64,000 bases of DNA, taken from assembly GCA_003550325.1 (NCBI GenBank), contig QKWP01001963.1, positions 10,448 through 74,447 on the forward strand, given 5' to 3'. The notes under the pieces are model-generated. The model was not told the DNA's origin, searched no databases, and worked only from the letters and a program-made list of their open reading frames with translations. This document shows positions 34,585 to 45,840 of this stretch, one piece after another. Source of the stretch: Gigaspora rosea (Eukaryota > Glomeromycota > Glomeromycetes > Diversisporales > Gigasporaceae). The position numbers and the translations under genes were made by a program. The first letter of the stretch is position 1. The number at the start of each line of letters is the position of its first letter.

Positions 34585-35616
34585 TTTTTTTTTTTTTTTG
34601 TGTTAAAGTTCCCGCTTTGGGTGAGAGTTTATTTAATTAAGCCTGTGGATCAAGGGTGCCTCTTTGGGCGCACCTACAATTGAGTTACATTGAATGAGAG
34701 TACAACTAGCCACACGTACAACTTTTGGTTGTCTAATTTAAGTAGTCCGCTCGAAGGTTCTACACTAGTTGCCATACCTACAACCCAACTAGGGGATTGC
34801 CTATTTAAACCCTCTGGTCCAACGCTTCGCATGTCAATCCTACTTGTGATCACCGGTACAGCCCTCCGATACATTAGTTAGTCAAAGACAGTCCCGGATG
34901 CTACCTACATCCCCTTAGGACTAATTTATCCTCGCAGGTAAACTTGGTAGAGCAGTCCCTGTCCCACACAGGTATTACCTACACTTCGGTAACTTACGCA
35001 CTCACCGAGGCAAGCAACTTGCAGTCAGGGGGTACCTAACCGCTACCATTACCTACTTCTGCCCTTGTAAGGTTCACACCGACCCCGGTACCCACCATTA
35101 CTTTCCTACCGGTCCATCACCGGGTGCCCCAAACTTCCAAACCAGTTGGCCCGGAAGGGTTGATCTACCCAGCATTAGGTGCTACTATGGTTTTTCTTCC
35201 CCTGGTACCTAATTCCAGAACATAGGTCCTTTTCCTCCGGTACAACTCCAGCGGCCAGGTTGGTGGACCCTCTCCTCCAAAGGTCATATCGTCCAGTTCT
35301 CCAGCTCCGGTTTCCGATATTCCGGTTCTGGTAGCACCGTCAAAGATCGTTGCTACCTCCTTACTCGGGACTTTCCAAATGGGTTTCCATTTCCCCGGTT
35401 CCTTGGATTTGTCTGTGTCACCGGACACAACTTCGCCCGAAAGCTTCCATTCGAGATGATAACCAAGGACTACAGGTAATATACCCAACCGATTGACAGG
35501 AAATGGTTACCGTAATACAGATCTATTTTCCAAAGCGTCACCAGTGGGATTTGAACCCTAGACCTGCCACTTGGAGGGTGACAACTTACCAACTTCCCTA
35601 AGTCGCCACACCCTAC
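34585..35616 (-). mobile_element. tRNA-derived SINE family 1, copy A (full length, 1.03 kb)
   Basis: Flanked by a 14-bp TSD AGTATATATTTATG (34571-34584, 35617-35630). On the minus strand it starts GGGTGTGGCGACTTAGGG and shows an A box (GACTTAGGGAAGTTGGTAAG) and a B box (GGGTTCAAATCCC), then a long body and a poly-A tail (the T-run at 34585-34599). The TSD and tail indicate LINE-driven insertion. Over 1 kb is long for a SINE. A 107-codon open frame lies in the body (35488..35165). Confidence 0.85.
35165..35488 (-). CDS. 107-codon open frame inside SINE copy A
   Basis: MGILPVVLGYHLEWKLSGEV ... KWKPIWKVPSKEVATIF ... GEGPPTWPLELYRRKRTYVL ends at TGA after VAPNAG. Copies B (37863-38160, interrupted) and C (59572-59820, shorter) read related peptides in the same place. 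It may be a chance frame preserved by recent common descent; no domain is recognised. Confidence 0.25.
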   Translation of the reverse strand: MGILPVVLGYHLEWKLSGEVVSGDTDKSKEPGKWKPIWKVPSKEVATIFDGATRTGISETGAGELDDMTFGGEGPPTWPLELYRRKRTYVLELGTRGRKTIVAPNAG

Positions 35617-35723
35617 AGTATATATTTATGTTTAATAGTAATATTAACAAAAAATTATAATAAAGTTGATATATATAGAGAAATTTATATATTTGAGAAT
35701 TTATTTTATAGTTAATATTAATA

Positions 35724-36330
35724 GGGAAAATAAATTTGTCGCACCCCTGGTTCGGCCAATCAAATCGTACGATTTTATAGGCAAAAAAATTTTTTTTTAA
35801 AATTAAAAATTATACATAATAAAGTGTAAAATTTATATAAAATAGTATATCATATAACGTAAAATTTTATTCTGAACAACTTTTTCTAAGTCATAAAGAT
35901 AGATTGTCTTAGTGAAAAAAAAACATTTTATAAGAAAAATCAAAAATTTCCAAAGTTAGCACATATAAAACTTTTTTTTACTAAAACAATCTACCTTTTT
36001 AACTTAGAAAAAGTTGTTTAGCATAAAATTTTACATATAATCCTTAAACGTAAAGATAGATTTATATTAGTAAAAAAAATTTTTATATGTGCTAACGTTA
36101 GAAATTTTTGATTTTTCTTATAAAACGTTTTTTTTTACTAAGATAATCTATCTTTATGACTTAGAAAAAGTTGTCCAGAATAAAATTTTACATTATATGC
36201 TTTGATATCGCTTATTTATTTTTTACATTTTACTAGTAAAATTTTGAATTTTTAAAAAATAAAATTTTTTGTCTACAAAATCGTGCAATTTGATTGGCCA
36301 AATCGGGGGGTGCAACAAATTTCTATTCCC
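35724..36330. mobile_element. 607-bp foldback element
   Basis: 9-bp TSD ATATTAATA (35715-35723, 36331-36339). The arms GGGAAAATAAATTTGTCGCACC and GGTGCAACAAATTTCTATTCCC pair along almost the whole length. CGGCCAATCAAATCGTACGAT lies near each end. Non-coding. Confidence 0.85.
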
Positions 36331-36339
36331 ATATTAATA

Positions 36340-36660
36340 TTAACAAAATGTTGATATTAATAGGGTTAATATTAATGAGATTATCTGTATATAAATACTA
36401 ATATAGTCACCTTTTTTTAATCTGATCCTTCTCTAATCTAAACCTATTAAATTCTCTCTAATTCAAACAAAATCTTTTAGAACTTTTGTAAATATTATTA
36501 TAAAATTCGAATTAGCTATATATAACTTTTTGAGAACCAACCTTTTTTAAATTTTTACATAGTAAAAATCAGTAGTCTTAGTAGTTTAAACTAGGTAGAG
36601 TTAACTATTTATATTTAAAATAAGCAAAATATACAAATAATTAAATAAAGTGATCACTAA
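36340..36660. repeat. Fragment related to the pogo-like element at 60746
   Basis: TCTCTAATTCAAACAAAATC, TTAGAACTTTTGTAAATATTATTATAAAATTCGA and TTTTTACATAGTAAAAATCAGTAGTC are the reverse complement of 60765-60905 with changes. A single end is present. Confidence 0.55.
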
Positions 36661-36711
36661 AAACTTTGTAATAAAGGGGTGTGGTGACTTAGAGAAGTTG
36701 GTAAGTTGACA

Positions 36712-37763
36712 TAATGTTGTTAGCCGAAATTGTTTTATGCTTGTAGAAATATTTTGACATTTGATATTTAGGCTGCCGAAATGTCTAAATATTATCGAAA
36801 TCCTAAATTATGCCGAAATGTCTAAATAATGTCAAAATGTCTAAATAATGTCGAAATGTCTAAATTAAAAAATAATATGAAAAAACATATAGTAATAGGT
36901 TTGCTATCGAAACAAGCTCTAGCGTTCATACTTTAACATCAATACCTCTAGTCTAGGACTAAAGTCTAGGACTAATTATTTGAACCAATACCAATCAACT
37001 CATGTATAAACTACTGACCTCTCAGTTCTAAAATTTTCTAAACCCCAAGGTCCTAAACTACATGAAAACACAAGTATAAGAAAGATGTCTAATATACGCC
37101 CATATAGCTAAAGAGAATCAGGGCGTCATCCTGCAGCATCTGTTTCAGGTCCCTGTACTGCCATTGCAGCCGCAGAACTGTATATAAATATCACGAAGTA
37201 GGGATGCAAATCAATTCTAAAAATCAAAATCGATAATCGAAACCTCAAAAATTGTTGATCGAATTCTAAATATTTATAGTTATTTCTTGTATTGAATGCC
37301 TGATTAGATTCTATTTTTTATTATTTAATACTGTAAGTTTTTAGGTTTTACAAATAATATAAAGCAATGTACAAAGTTTTTTAGTTGTTTTAAAGCTATA
37401 CCAGAGCTTATTTTCAATTCTTGAAGAATTTTAATGATTTCGGATAAAACATAGACATTTTTGATGAAAATAATGATCAATAGGGAATTAAAATTTTCCG
37501 CCATCATCACCATGTAAATCACAGGGTCACACTTTTTGCAAAGCGCTATAATTAAATAGAATCTTACATTTAGTCATATAGTATTATATTTAATCAACTA
37601 TTTAGACATTTAGTCACATAGTATTTATTTAGTCAACTATTTAGACATTTAGGCAAATTTAGACTTTCGACATTTCGAAAAAAAATAATGCCATGTCGAA
37701 ATATATTTAGATACTAATTGCCTAAATAGTTGACTAAATTAAGTATTTCGACTAACAACATTA
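36712..37763. mobile_element. hAT-like element, 1.05 kb, in the SINE head
   Basis: 8-bp TSD AGTTGACA (36704-36711, 37764-37771). TIRs TAATGTTGTTAGCCGAAAT and ATTTCGACTAACAACATTA (with a small gap). Subterminal tandem blocks CGAAATGTCTAAATAATGT at the left and TTAGTCAACTATTTAGACAT at the right. No transposase. Confidence 0.8.
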
Positions 37764-38811
37764 AGTTGACACCCTCCAAGTGGCAGGTCCAGGGTTCAAA
37801 TCCCACTAGTAATGCTTTTGAAAATAAGACCTGTGATCCGGTAACCGTTTTCTGTTAATCAGTTGGGTACATCACCTGTAGTCCTTGGTAACTATCTCGA
37901 ATGGGAGCTTTCGGGCGAAGTTGTGCCTCGTGATACAAATAAATCCAAGGAACTGGGGAAACAGAAACCCATTTGGCAAGACCCGAGTAAGGAAGTAGCA
38001 AAGATCTTTGACAGTGCTACCAAAACCGGAATATTGGACCGGAGCTAAAGAACTGGACATCAACCTCAGGGACAAGGTCTACCAACCTGGCCGCCGAATC
38101 AGGTACCGGAAAAAAAGGACCTATGTTATAGAAGTGGGTACCAGGGAGAGAAAAACCATAATGGCACCTAATGCCGAGTAGATCAACCCTTCCGGGCCAA
38201 CTGAATTAGAAGTCTGGGATGTATCGGTGAAAGACCGATAAGAAAGTAATGGTCGGCACTGGGTTGGAGCGAACCTTACAAGAGCAGAAGTAGGTAATAG
38301 TAGAGGTTAGGTATCTTTTGACTGCAAGTTGCTTGCCTCGGTAAGTGTGTAAGTTACTGAAGTGTAGATAATACCTGTATGGGACAAGGACTGCTCTACC
38401 AAGTGTATCGCGAAGATAAATTAGTCCTAAGGAAATGTAGTTAGTATCCGGGACTGTCTTCGACTGACTAATGTATTAGGAGGGCTATACCGGTAATCAC
38501 AAGTAGGATTAACATGCGAAGCTTGGACCAGAGGGATTAAATAGGCAATCCCCTAGTTGGGTTGTAGGTATGGCAACTAGTGTAGAACCTTCGGGTGAAC
38601 TACTTCAATTAGACAACCAAAAGTTGTATATGTGGCTAGTTGTACTCTCATTCAATATAACAGCATGTCTGAAATGTGTGCCAGGTTATGCAAGTTGTCA
38701 ATCATAGACCATCAATTAACTTGACGCTCATATACAAGAAAATCATCCTTTTTTGTGCGCTATATGTATGTGTATACGTACAGTACATACCTGAATATAA
38801 TATATTTTTTA

Positions 38812-39512
38812 TAGAGCTTGTACTCGTATAAGTGTTATCCGGGTAATCCGGTTAACACCCGTCAACCGGGTCATAGCTATCGTTAACCGAGTGACCCGGA
38901 TTAATTATCCATAAGCATGATAATGTGACGTACAAACGTATGTACAGTACGTATGTCCGTTGGGAGTGAGGTCATTTTAAATATTATTATTTAAACCCAG
39001 TTTATTTTCTGACAGCCTCTAGCCGTTGAAGAATAAACTGATTATGTTACAGCTATTATCATGATTCTCGGGGCACCTGTAAAATTTGCTGAATGATTTT
39101 TAGGCCGGTTAAACTTATATATTAAATTTTATACATAAAAATTAAATAAATTTATCAGTTACCATTATCATTATACGTAGTTTTTTTAAAAAAAATGCAT
39201 ATAAGAGAATTTATGATTTTGCATCAACCAATCAAAAAAACTGGGTTCCCGGATTATTAAGATGACCCAGCTTATAATGTTGTAAACGGGTGAGTAACCC
39301 GGAGCTTAAATTTTTTAACGAGTACAACCTCTAAAAAAATTACATACCATTAAGAGCTACCTCAATTTTGCATTAGCCAATCAAACAAACCGGGTCAACT
39401 GGATCACCCGGGTAACCCAGATTTTTTAAAACAATCCGGATTGGAACTGGTAATAATCTGGTAAACGGGCGGGTTATCCAGAATTTGAAATTTATTTCGG
39501 GTACAACCTCTA
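38812..39512. mobile_element. hAT-like element, 701 bp, inside the MULE
   Basis: 8-bp TSD ATTTTTTA (38804-38811, 39513-39520). TIRs TAGAGCTTGTACTCG and CGGGTACAACCTCTA. A third TIR tip (CGAGTACAACCTCTA) sits inside at 39319-39333, so the right arm is duplicated. Repeated CCGGGT/ACCCGG and CCAATCAAA motifs. Confidence 0.8.
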
Positions 39513-39520
39513 ATTTTTTA

Positions 39521-40425
39521 CATATACAATCTTTTCTATTTTCTATTTTAACAGTTGAATCAAATTGAATTAGTCTGATTGCAAGAAGATAATTTTTTAA
39601 TTGATTTCAATATCACTTTAATACCCACTATATTTACTAAGAGTTTTTTTTAACTTTGTGAAGATTCACAAAACTGACTCAACCAGGTTGGAAAAATTCA
39701 GAAATTTTTGCGAATTTAAATTTTAATATAACAAGGCATAATATGTCACTAAAGACCTGCTACTTGTGCTTACAGATAAACTCATAAAAAAAACAAAAAA
39801 ATAAAATAAAAACAAAAAATGAAAAGAAATATAAACTTTTGGTATAAATATTTCAATTATATTAATTTTACATCTTATATAAATTATTGTAGTTTTTAAG
39901 ATTAAAACAGTAATCAATATAACTTTCTAGAATTAAAACGCATTAAGAGATAGAATTTTATTTATATATATCTTCTGTCATTATAAAATAAAATTCTAAT
40001 TGAATAAATCTTCTTTGACTACTATTTTAAAACATACAGCACTAAAATATGATTACTTAAATTGCAACTCAAAAAAAAAATAGGTATTTTAATAGCCTAC
40101 AAGAACCGAATATTGCAATTAACTAAATATTAGATTCATATTATGAACCCATAACAAACACAAATGCCATGGTTTATATTTTTTTTCTTCAACTAAATTG
40201 AAATATTAATGCAGAAGTCTAGAAAATTTTGACCACTAATCACAATAAAACTGTTTAGCCTATTTTTTGTTAAATAATACATATATAAGTAATTATACAT
40301 ATTACATATGTGGCTTGTGACAAAAAACACTGCATAGTTTACCTGCTTGTATTCTTTAATTTGGATGATTATTTTGTACATTTTTGTTCAAATTATGTTT
40401 TTTTTTGCCCGTTTTTCTTTTTTTC
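39521..40425. other. AT-rich 3' flank of the transposase gene
   Basis: No coding signal recognised; ORFs at 39723-39917 and 40193-40516 are low-complexity. Confidence 0.4.
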
Positions 40426-42519
40426 TGAGTGGGAATTTCCTGAGGATCCAAATTTGCATTTTCTTTGTTTTTCAAATCATGTAAGGCACCAACTTTTATT
40501 TGCGTCGTTTCAATGATTCTACTTGAACCCGTATATGTGCACCACTATTAACACGAACCATTGGATCTAAACCATAATTAAGATCATAAAGAAAAGAAGA
40601 TAATCGGAAAATTGATTTAGATTTGGCTGCATCATAATGATCTTTGAATTTATCTAGTGAAGTTCATAATGTTTGACTAGAATTTTAATAGCCCATGCGA
40701 ATTTCCTCTAAAAATAAATCAAAATTAGAATTTTGAATTTCTTCAAGTTCTTTGTTCTCATCACCAGACTCGCAATCTTTATTAGGTTCTCTACAAAAAT
40801 CATAAAAAAATCAATATAAATTTATAATTCAAGTTGCTAAACAAAAAAAACCATACCTCCACTCAGAAATAAAGGCATTGTTTGATGTTCTTCTCGTATT
40901 ATATAAATATTCTTGAGCTTCTTGATTTTGTAAAAAGTATTGTGTATGCAATGATGCATAAAATGACTTATTCTCAGCAGTATAGCCTAAAAAAAATAAA
41001 ATCAAAAAATAAATAAAACATAAAATAAAAAATTTGGTTAACATATATAAATAATATTAGTACTCGCCAAGTACTAAGTAAGTATAAACTATGTATTATT
41101 CATTGTCAGAGATGGAATAAAATTAAGCATTGTAATATGGAACTTCACAGAAACTGCACCCTGATGCTTGCAAGGAGCGCCAGACATTCCAATATAGCAA
41201 GTGCAAACTCCAATCTCACTGTTTACAGTAAATACAATATCAGTATTCTTCTTAGTACTTGGTACTAAATATTCATTTGCAACATTAGTTTTTTGAATTG
41301 TATTCGCATCCACCGTTTCCTATCCAGAACACAAGAACCGTTTTGCAATTTATGAAATTCCTGAATGCTTATGTGCAATTGCAAGCAATCGTTTTTCATA
41401 AAATCTCTCCATACTTGTAGTTATGAACTGGAAAATTTGTACAGGACTATGGGCTTGTGTTCGAGCAAAGACAATGTCTTTCATTATTCCAAAGCTCTGT
41501 TCTATATAATTATTAGTATGGTTACCACACATAGGTAAGCAAAGACGAAAAGATAGGGCCCAATATTCTCGTTGTTTCCATAAATGTTCCGAATAGCTTT
41601 CTAGCTGCTGATAATGATAAAAAGTATTTCTAAATTCATTATAGTGCATATTCATTTCTAAATCTGATAGCGCATATAAGATTTCTCATTTTTTCCATAA
41701 TAAGTGCTCTGTTACCTTTCATAATCTCATGCTTGGAGTCATACAACCACCTCCAAAAAGCTTGTAAAAAGTGGAATATGCATAAAAGATGAACACCTAA
41801 AATTTAATAATTTTTAATATTACTATTACAAATAAAGTTGTGAACTTTTCTCAAGGTAGTTACTACCCACGGCACTACAGCTATGACGTAGGTGACGTAC
41901 TACCTTCAGCATCACATTGACATATGGTAGTGACGTGACGTTTGACGTTTGCCGCAGTGCCATAGCAGGTGCCGTATGCCGCAATGCGATGCCGTAGTAG
42001 GTGACGTATGCCATATGCCATAGAAGTAATTATGGCAAACATTTCTTAAAGTAGTAAACTACTTACCTGATATCGTGCAGTCATAACCGTGAACATACTA
42101 ATACGTTATCCCAATTACGTAAATTTAATAATAAAAAAAAAACTTGAAAAAAATTTTAAAATAGTTGACGCTGATTCTGCATAGTTGTAAATTTTGGCAG
42201 ATATTTTTATATCGTTGTCATATATGCGATATATCGCTATTTTATCGCTATAAATATGATCATTCTGAGGTTTTTTTTTAGAACGTTATCATCGTTGAAA
42301 CCACCGTTTTGTGGTTACTGAAGCTGTCGCTTTTAGAATCATTGTAGGAAGTGTCGCAATTTGGAGACAACGAAGCTGTTGTCGCTCTGGTATGAATTTC
42401 TTTTTTTACGCTATTAGGTTTTGGTACTAGTCTAATTAGTCACGTCACGTATTAATTAGCATTTTAAGCAGTGCACTTGAAGTTGCAATTTCAAGCACGA
42501 AGCTAAAATGTGGTTATTT

Positions 42520-42980
42520 TTATCGACCAAATGCACTCGTCCTTTTCAATTCCATTGTACGTTTCATTAGCCGAAACATATCTGCTGATTTGATAATAAT
42601 GGGAACTCTAATTCCAACATTATATGTTTCGTTAATACAGTACTTTCCGATTCCAATCTATATTGATACAATGCCAACATTAAATGTTCCCATTAGCAGA
42701 ACTCATATTGGCTAATTTGATAATATTTGGAGGTCTCGTGTTCGTCCTTTTAACCTAATTCCATTCTATGTTTCATCAGCAGGATCTATGTTGGCTGATT
42801 TTTGATAATAAATGAAGGCCATATGCTTATCTTTTCCGACCATATTGATAACAATATGTTTCATCAGCAGAACCCATATTGGCTAATTTTTGATAATATC
42901 TGAAGACTTTTGTTCGTCTTTTTCAACTCCAATCCCAATAGCTAACATTATATTTTTATTAGCAGCCTGTCATATAAAAC
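42520..42980 (-). pseudogene. Captured, decayed Sel1-repeat fragment
   Basis: Minus-strand matches to the Sel1 exon at 6751-7637. Repeated TTGGCTGATTTTTGATAATA, GCCATATGCTTATCTTTTCC, CGTCTTTTTCAACTCCAATCCC and ATTGATAACAATATGTTTCATCAGCAGAACC correspond to SANxxDSNxMxxxGYCY and GIGVEKDxxKAF units. At least four repeat units are seen with many breaks. It lies entirely within the 2.06-kb foldback. Confidence 0.7.
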
Positions 42981-43158
42981 AACGGCTTTTATTACTTATC
43001 GAATGGTATCTCACCTGATCAGTTTATTCGATTTCTGGCTGATTGTTCGATCTATTGGAAGAAGCATCCTTAGGAACTATTATATTGTTGGGCCAGAGTT
43101 AGTATCGGATAGGTTGGATTAGAATTAGTATCGGATAGGGTTAGAGGTAGGTTGGGTT

Positions 43159-43280
43159 TAGAGATGTACCATTACGCATTTATCAGTGCGAGGTGTTAAT
43201 TAGCACATATTCTAACTTAGTTAATTAGTCATGTAACAATCAACATTTCGCACTGATAGGTGCGTGATAACACATCTCTA
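43159..43280. mobile_element. 122-bp hAT-like MITE nested in the foldback
   Basis: 8-bp TSD GTTGGGTT (43151-43158, 43281-43288). TIRs TAGAGATGTACCATTACGCA and TGCGTGATAACACATCTCTA; inner TATCAGTGCGA / TCGCACTGATA. Confidence 0.85.
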
Positions 43281-44884
43281 GTTGGGTTAGGGTTAGATAA
43301 ATTGGTATTTATTGTAATTTTTTTTGATATTTATAAATAAAATATAAAGTTTACTATATCTGATATCGTATAATAAATAAATTGGCACGTGGAAGGGTGG
43401 CGATGTATTATAAAACCCTTATTTATTACATACATATAAAAAATTGCAATTAATTAATTGTGGTTGCGCCAGCAATTAATTGGATTCGAAAAATTGCAAG
43501 TAGGTATCATACCTGATATGGCACTTATATGTGCTTATACAGCTTATAGCAAATGTGTCGTATTGCCGTTATTTTTTTGATGAGGTAGTTACCTTCATAT
43601 TTTTAAATGTCTGCATCTCTTTTACGGCACACAGCACATATTTTTTATGACATTTGGCGGCATAGGGCATTTATTTACGGCATACGGCATTATTCACAGC
43701 ATACGGCATTTTTCACGGCATATGGCATTATTCACGGCATACGGTATTATTCATGGCATACGCATTATTCACGACATACGGCACCTTTATAGCATATGTC
43801 ACTTATTACGTCTACGTCAAATGTGACGTATTGCCGTATTATTTTTATAAAGGTAGTTACTCTTGATTTGAGAAAAGTTCGCAACTATAGTTACAAATTA
43901 AATTTGTTAATGCTTGCAACAAATCAAATTACCTTCTAGCCAACAAAACCTCAAAGCATTTCGTTCCGCGTTTGAATTATCAGTTAGAAAAACCTTTGGT
44001 CCAACTTGTGGCCCACGGCTATAAAAAGCATTTTGTGGTACAATCGTCTTTAGTAAATTTATCTATATAATTATAGATAGAATAAAATAATAATTAAATT
44101 AATTAAATTAAATTAGAAAGAATAAAACAAAATAAAAAATAAGTTTTTAAATATGTGCAAAAGAAAATAATATACATATATATATTTTAAAAAATGTAAT
44201 AAATAATTACTGCATTTTTCAGTGTAGTTTCAAGCTCATCTGATGTAAGAAATAATCCAAGAGGAAGTGCACCAGCAGCGCAACTGGTATACAGAAATGT
44301 AATAGAAGTGTTGAGAGGATCAAAAGATGCTGATGCATCGACATAACATATTTCTCCTGCCTGAATAATTTTTTCATGTACTCGGGCCATTAAATTGGTT
44401 ACAATACATAAAATAAATGCATGTCCAGAGCTTGTATTATATTCTTGCATGATCGCTTTACCCAGACCTGACGCATTATAATCTTCGATCATTGCTAATA
44501 AACGTTCAAACTAGGGCTCCTATCGGATCGGACCGAACCGGACTTTTGTCAAGTTTGAATCCGGTTCGATTTTCGAACCGAACACGAACTTTTTGTTTTG
44601 AACTTTTTAGTCAAGTTCGAGTTCGGTCCGGGTTCGGTCCGAAGTTTGTCAAACTAGTTTGAAATCCGAATTAGTGATATGAATCAAAAATCGATTAATC
44701 GATTAGTTGCGACGAATGATATTGCATGATCGATTTATATAATTTACCAGTAAGTTTTATTTATTTTATTATATTATATTATAATAGTTTTATGTACAGT
44801 ATTTATTATATCATAGTTATTTAATTATTGTATCATATTTATGTACGTAATATACATAGTATAAAATGTTTCTAGTAACGAATA

Positions 44885-45130
44885 TCATTGCTTACCACTA
44901 ATTCTGTCCAAAACCTTACCCTAACCTATAACCCGTGTCCGTATCCTTACTCTAATCTTAACCCGCAACCCTAACCTTAAAATTCAACTAACCCACCAAA
45001 CCTTACCTATAACCCGTGTCCGTATTTACCATTACTCTGAATTCTAATTCACGTCCTAATTATCCTTACCCTAACTCTAACCCGCAACCATAACCCTAGC
45101 CTTAAAATCTAACTAACCCACCAAGTTGAC
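44885..45130 (+). repeat. Two-copy direct repeat with degenerate telomere-like motifs
   Basis: ACCTATAACCCGTGTCCGTAT recurs at 44924 and 45005. TCTTAACCCGCAACCCTAACC and CTCTAACCCGCAACCATAACC recur likewise, as do the closing CTAACCCACCAA tracts. Confidence 0.7.
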
Positions 45131-45169
45131 GAAGCTCATACCTACAAAGAAAGAATTTACACCAAACGT

Positions 45170-45840
45170 CAATGTATGCTTTCAGACAGGCCATAAGTCA
45201 CATTAAGTACACCAGCCTTAACTTGTGGAATCAACAACGAAGCACCAAAACGATAGCGGCACTATAAATAACGATGATGACGAAGACACTAACGATGAAT
45301 TAACGACTAAAAGAAAAATAAACAAGAGTTAGTAAAGAACAAAATAAAAAAAAAATTAAAAGAAAAGATGTGACGCCTATCTGAAAGACACATCAGCAGT
45401 GCGGCAACGTGAAATTAACGCTGCACCGACAATAACGAAGTCACTAACACATGACGACTCAAAGCAAATATTCCACCATACGAACGGAGGCACTATATAA
45501 AAAATGACTACAAGTGACGACTTCAGTATACGAACGAAGGAACCACCATACGATGACTTCAGCATACGAGGAAAAGCATCATCACGCCAACATACGACGA
45601 CTCCAAGCGACGGCTCCAACATACGACGACTCCAAGAAACAGTATCAGCAAAAAAACGACGTAACCAAAAAAGGGAAGGTACTAAGGCGGCTGCTACAAA
45701 AAAAAAATACAAAAAAAAATTAATTAGAAAGAAGAAAAAACAACGTAAACAAAAAAAAAATCAATACTTATATTTTGCGCAGATCTCTCTCCCGGTTAAA
45801 CGTAGTAATTTTCATTTTTAAAAAATATATTTAAAAATTT
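45170..45840. repeat. ACGA/CAAC-rich repeat region with A-rich tails, like 11600-12640
   Basis: Motifs AACGAAG, GACGACTC and ATACGACGACTCCAA are repeated, with A-runs at about 45340-45365 and 45705-45770. Open frames on both strands reflect the composition. Family not recognised. Confidence 0.45.

Larger units (their letters stand above)
41833..43889. mobile_element. hAT-like 2.06-kb foldback in a MULE intron, carrying a Sel1 gene fragment
   Basis: TIRs TAAAGTTGTGAACTTTTCTCA and, reversed, TATAGTTGCGAACTTTTCTCA. Near-perfect 8-bp TSD ATTACAAA/GTTACAAA. Subterminal blocks repeat GGCATACGGCATTATTCAC (43660-43790), with GCCGTATGCCGC-type sequence opposite (41930-42010). The middle holds a Sel1-derived stretch (42520-42980) and a nested MITE (43159-43280). 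Confidence 0.8.

Noticed and set aside
34674-34881. Frames on both strands within SINE copy A
   Set aside because: Chance frames in the GC-richer SINE; not kept in other copies.
45377-45821. Overlapping frames on both strands
   Set aside because: Products of the ACGA/CAAC-rich repeat, with poly-Lys from A-runs.
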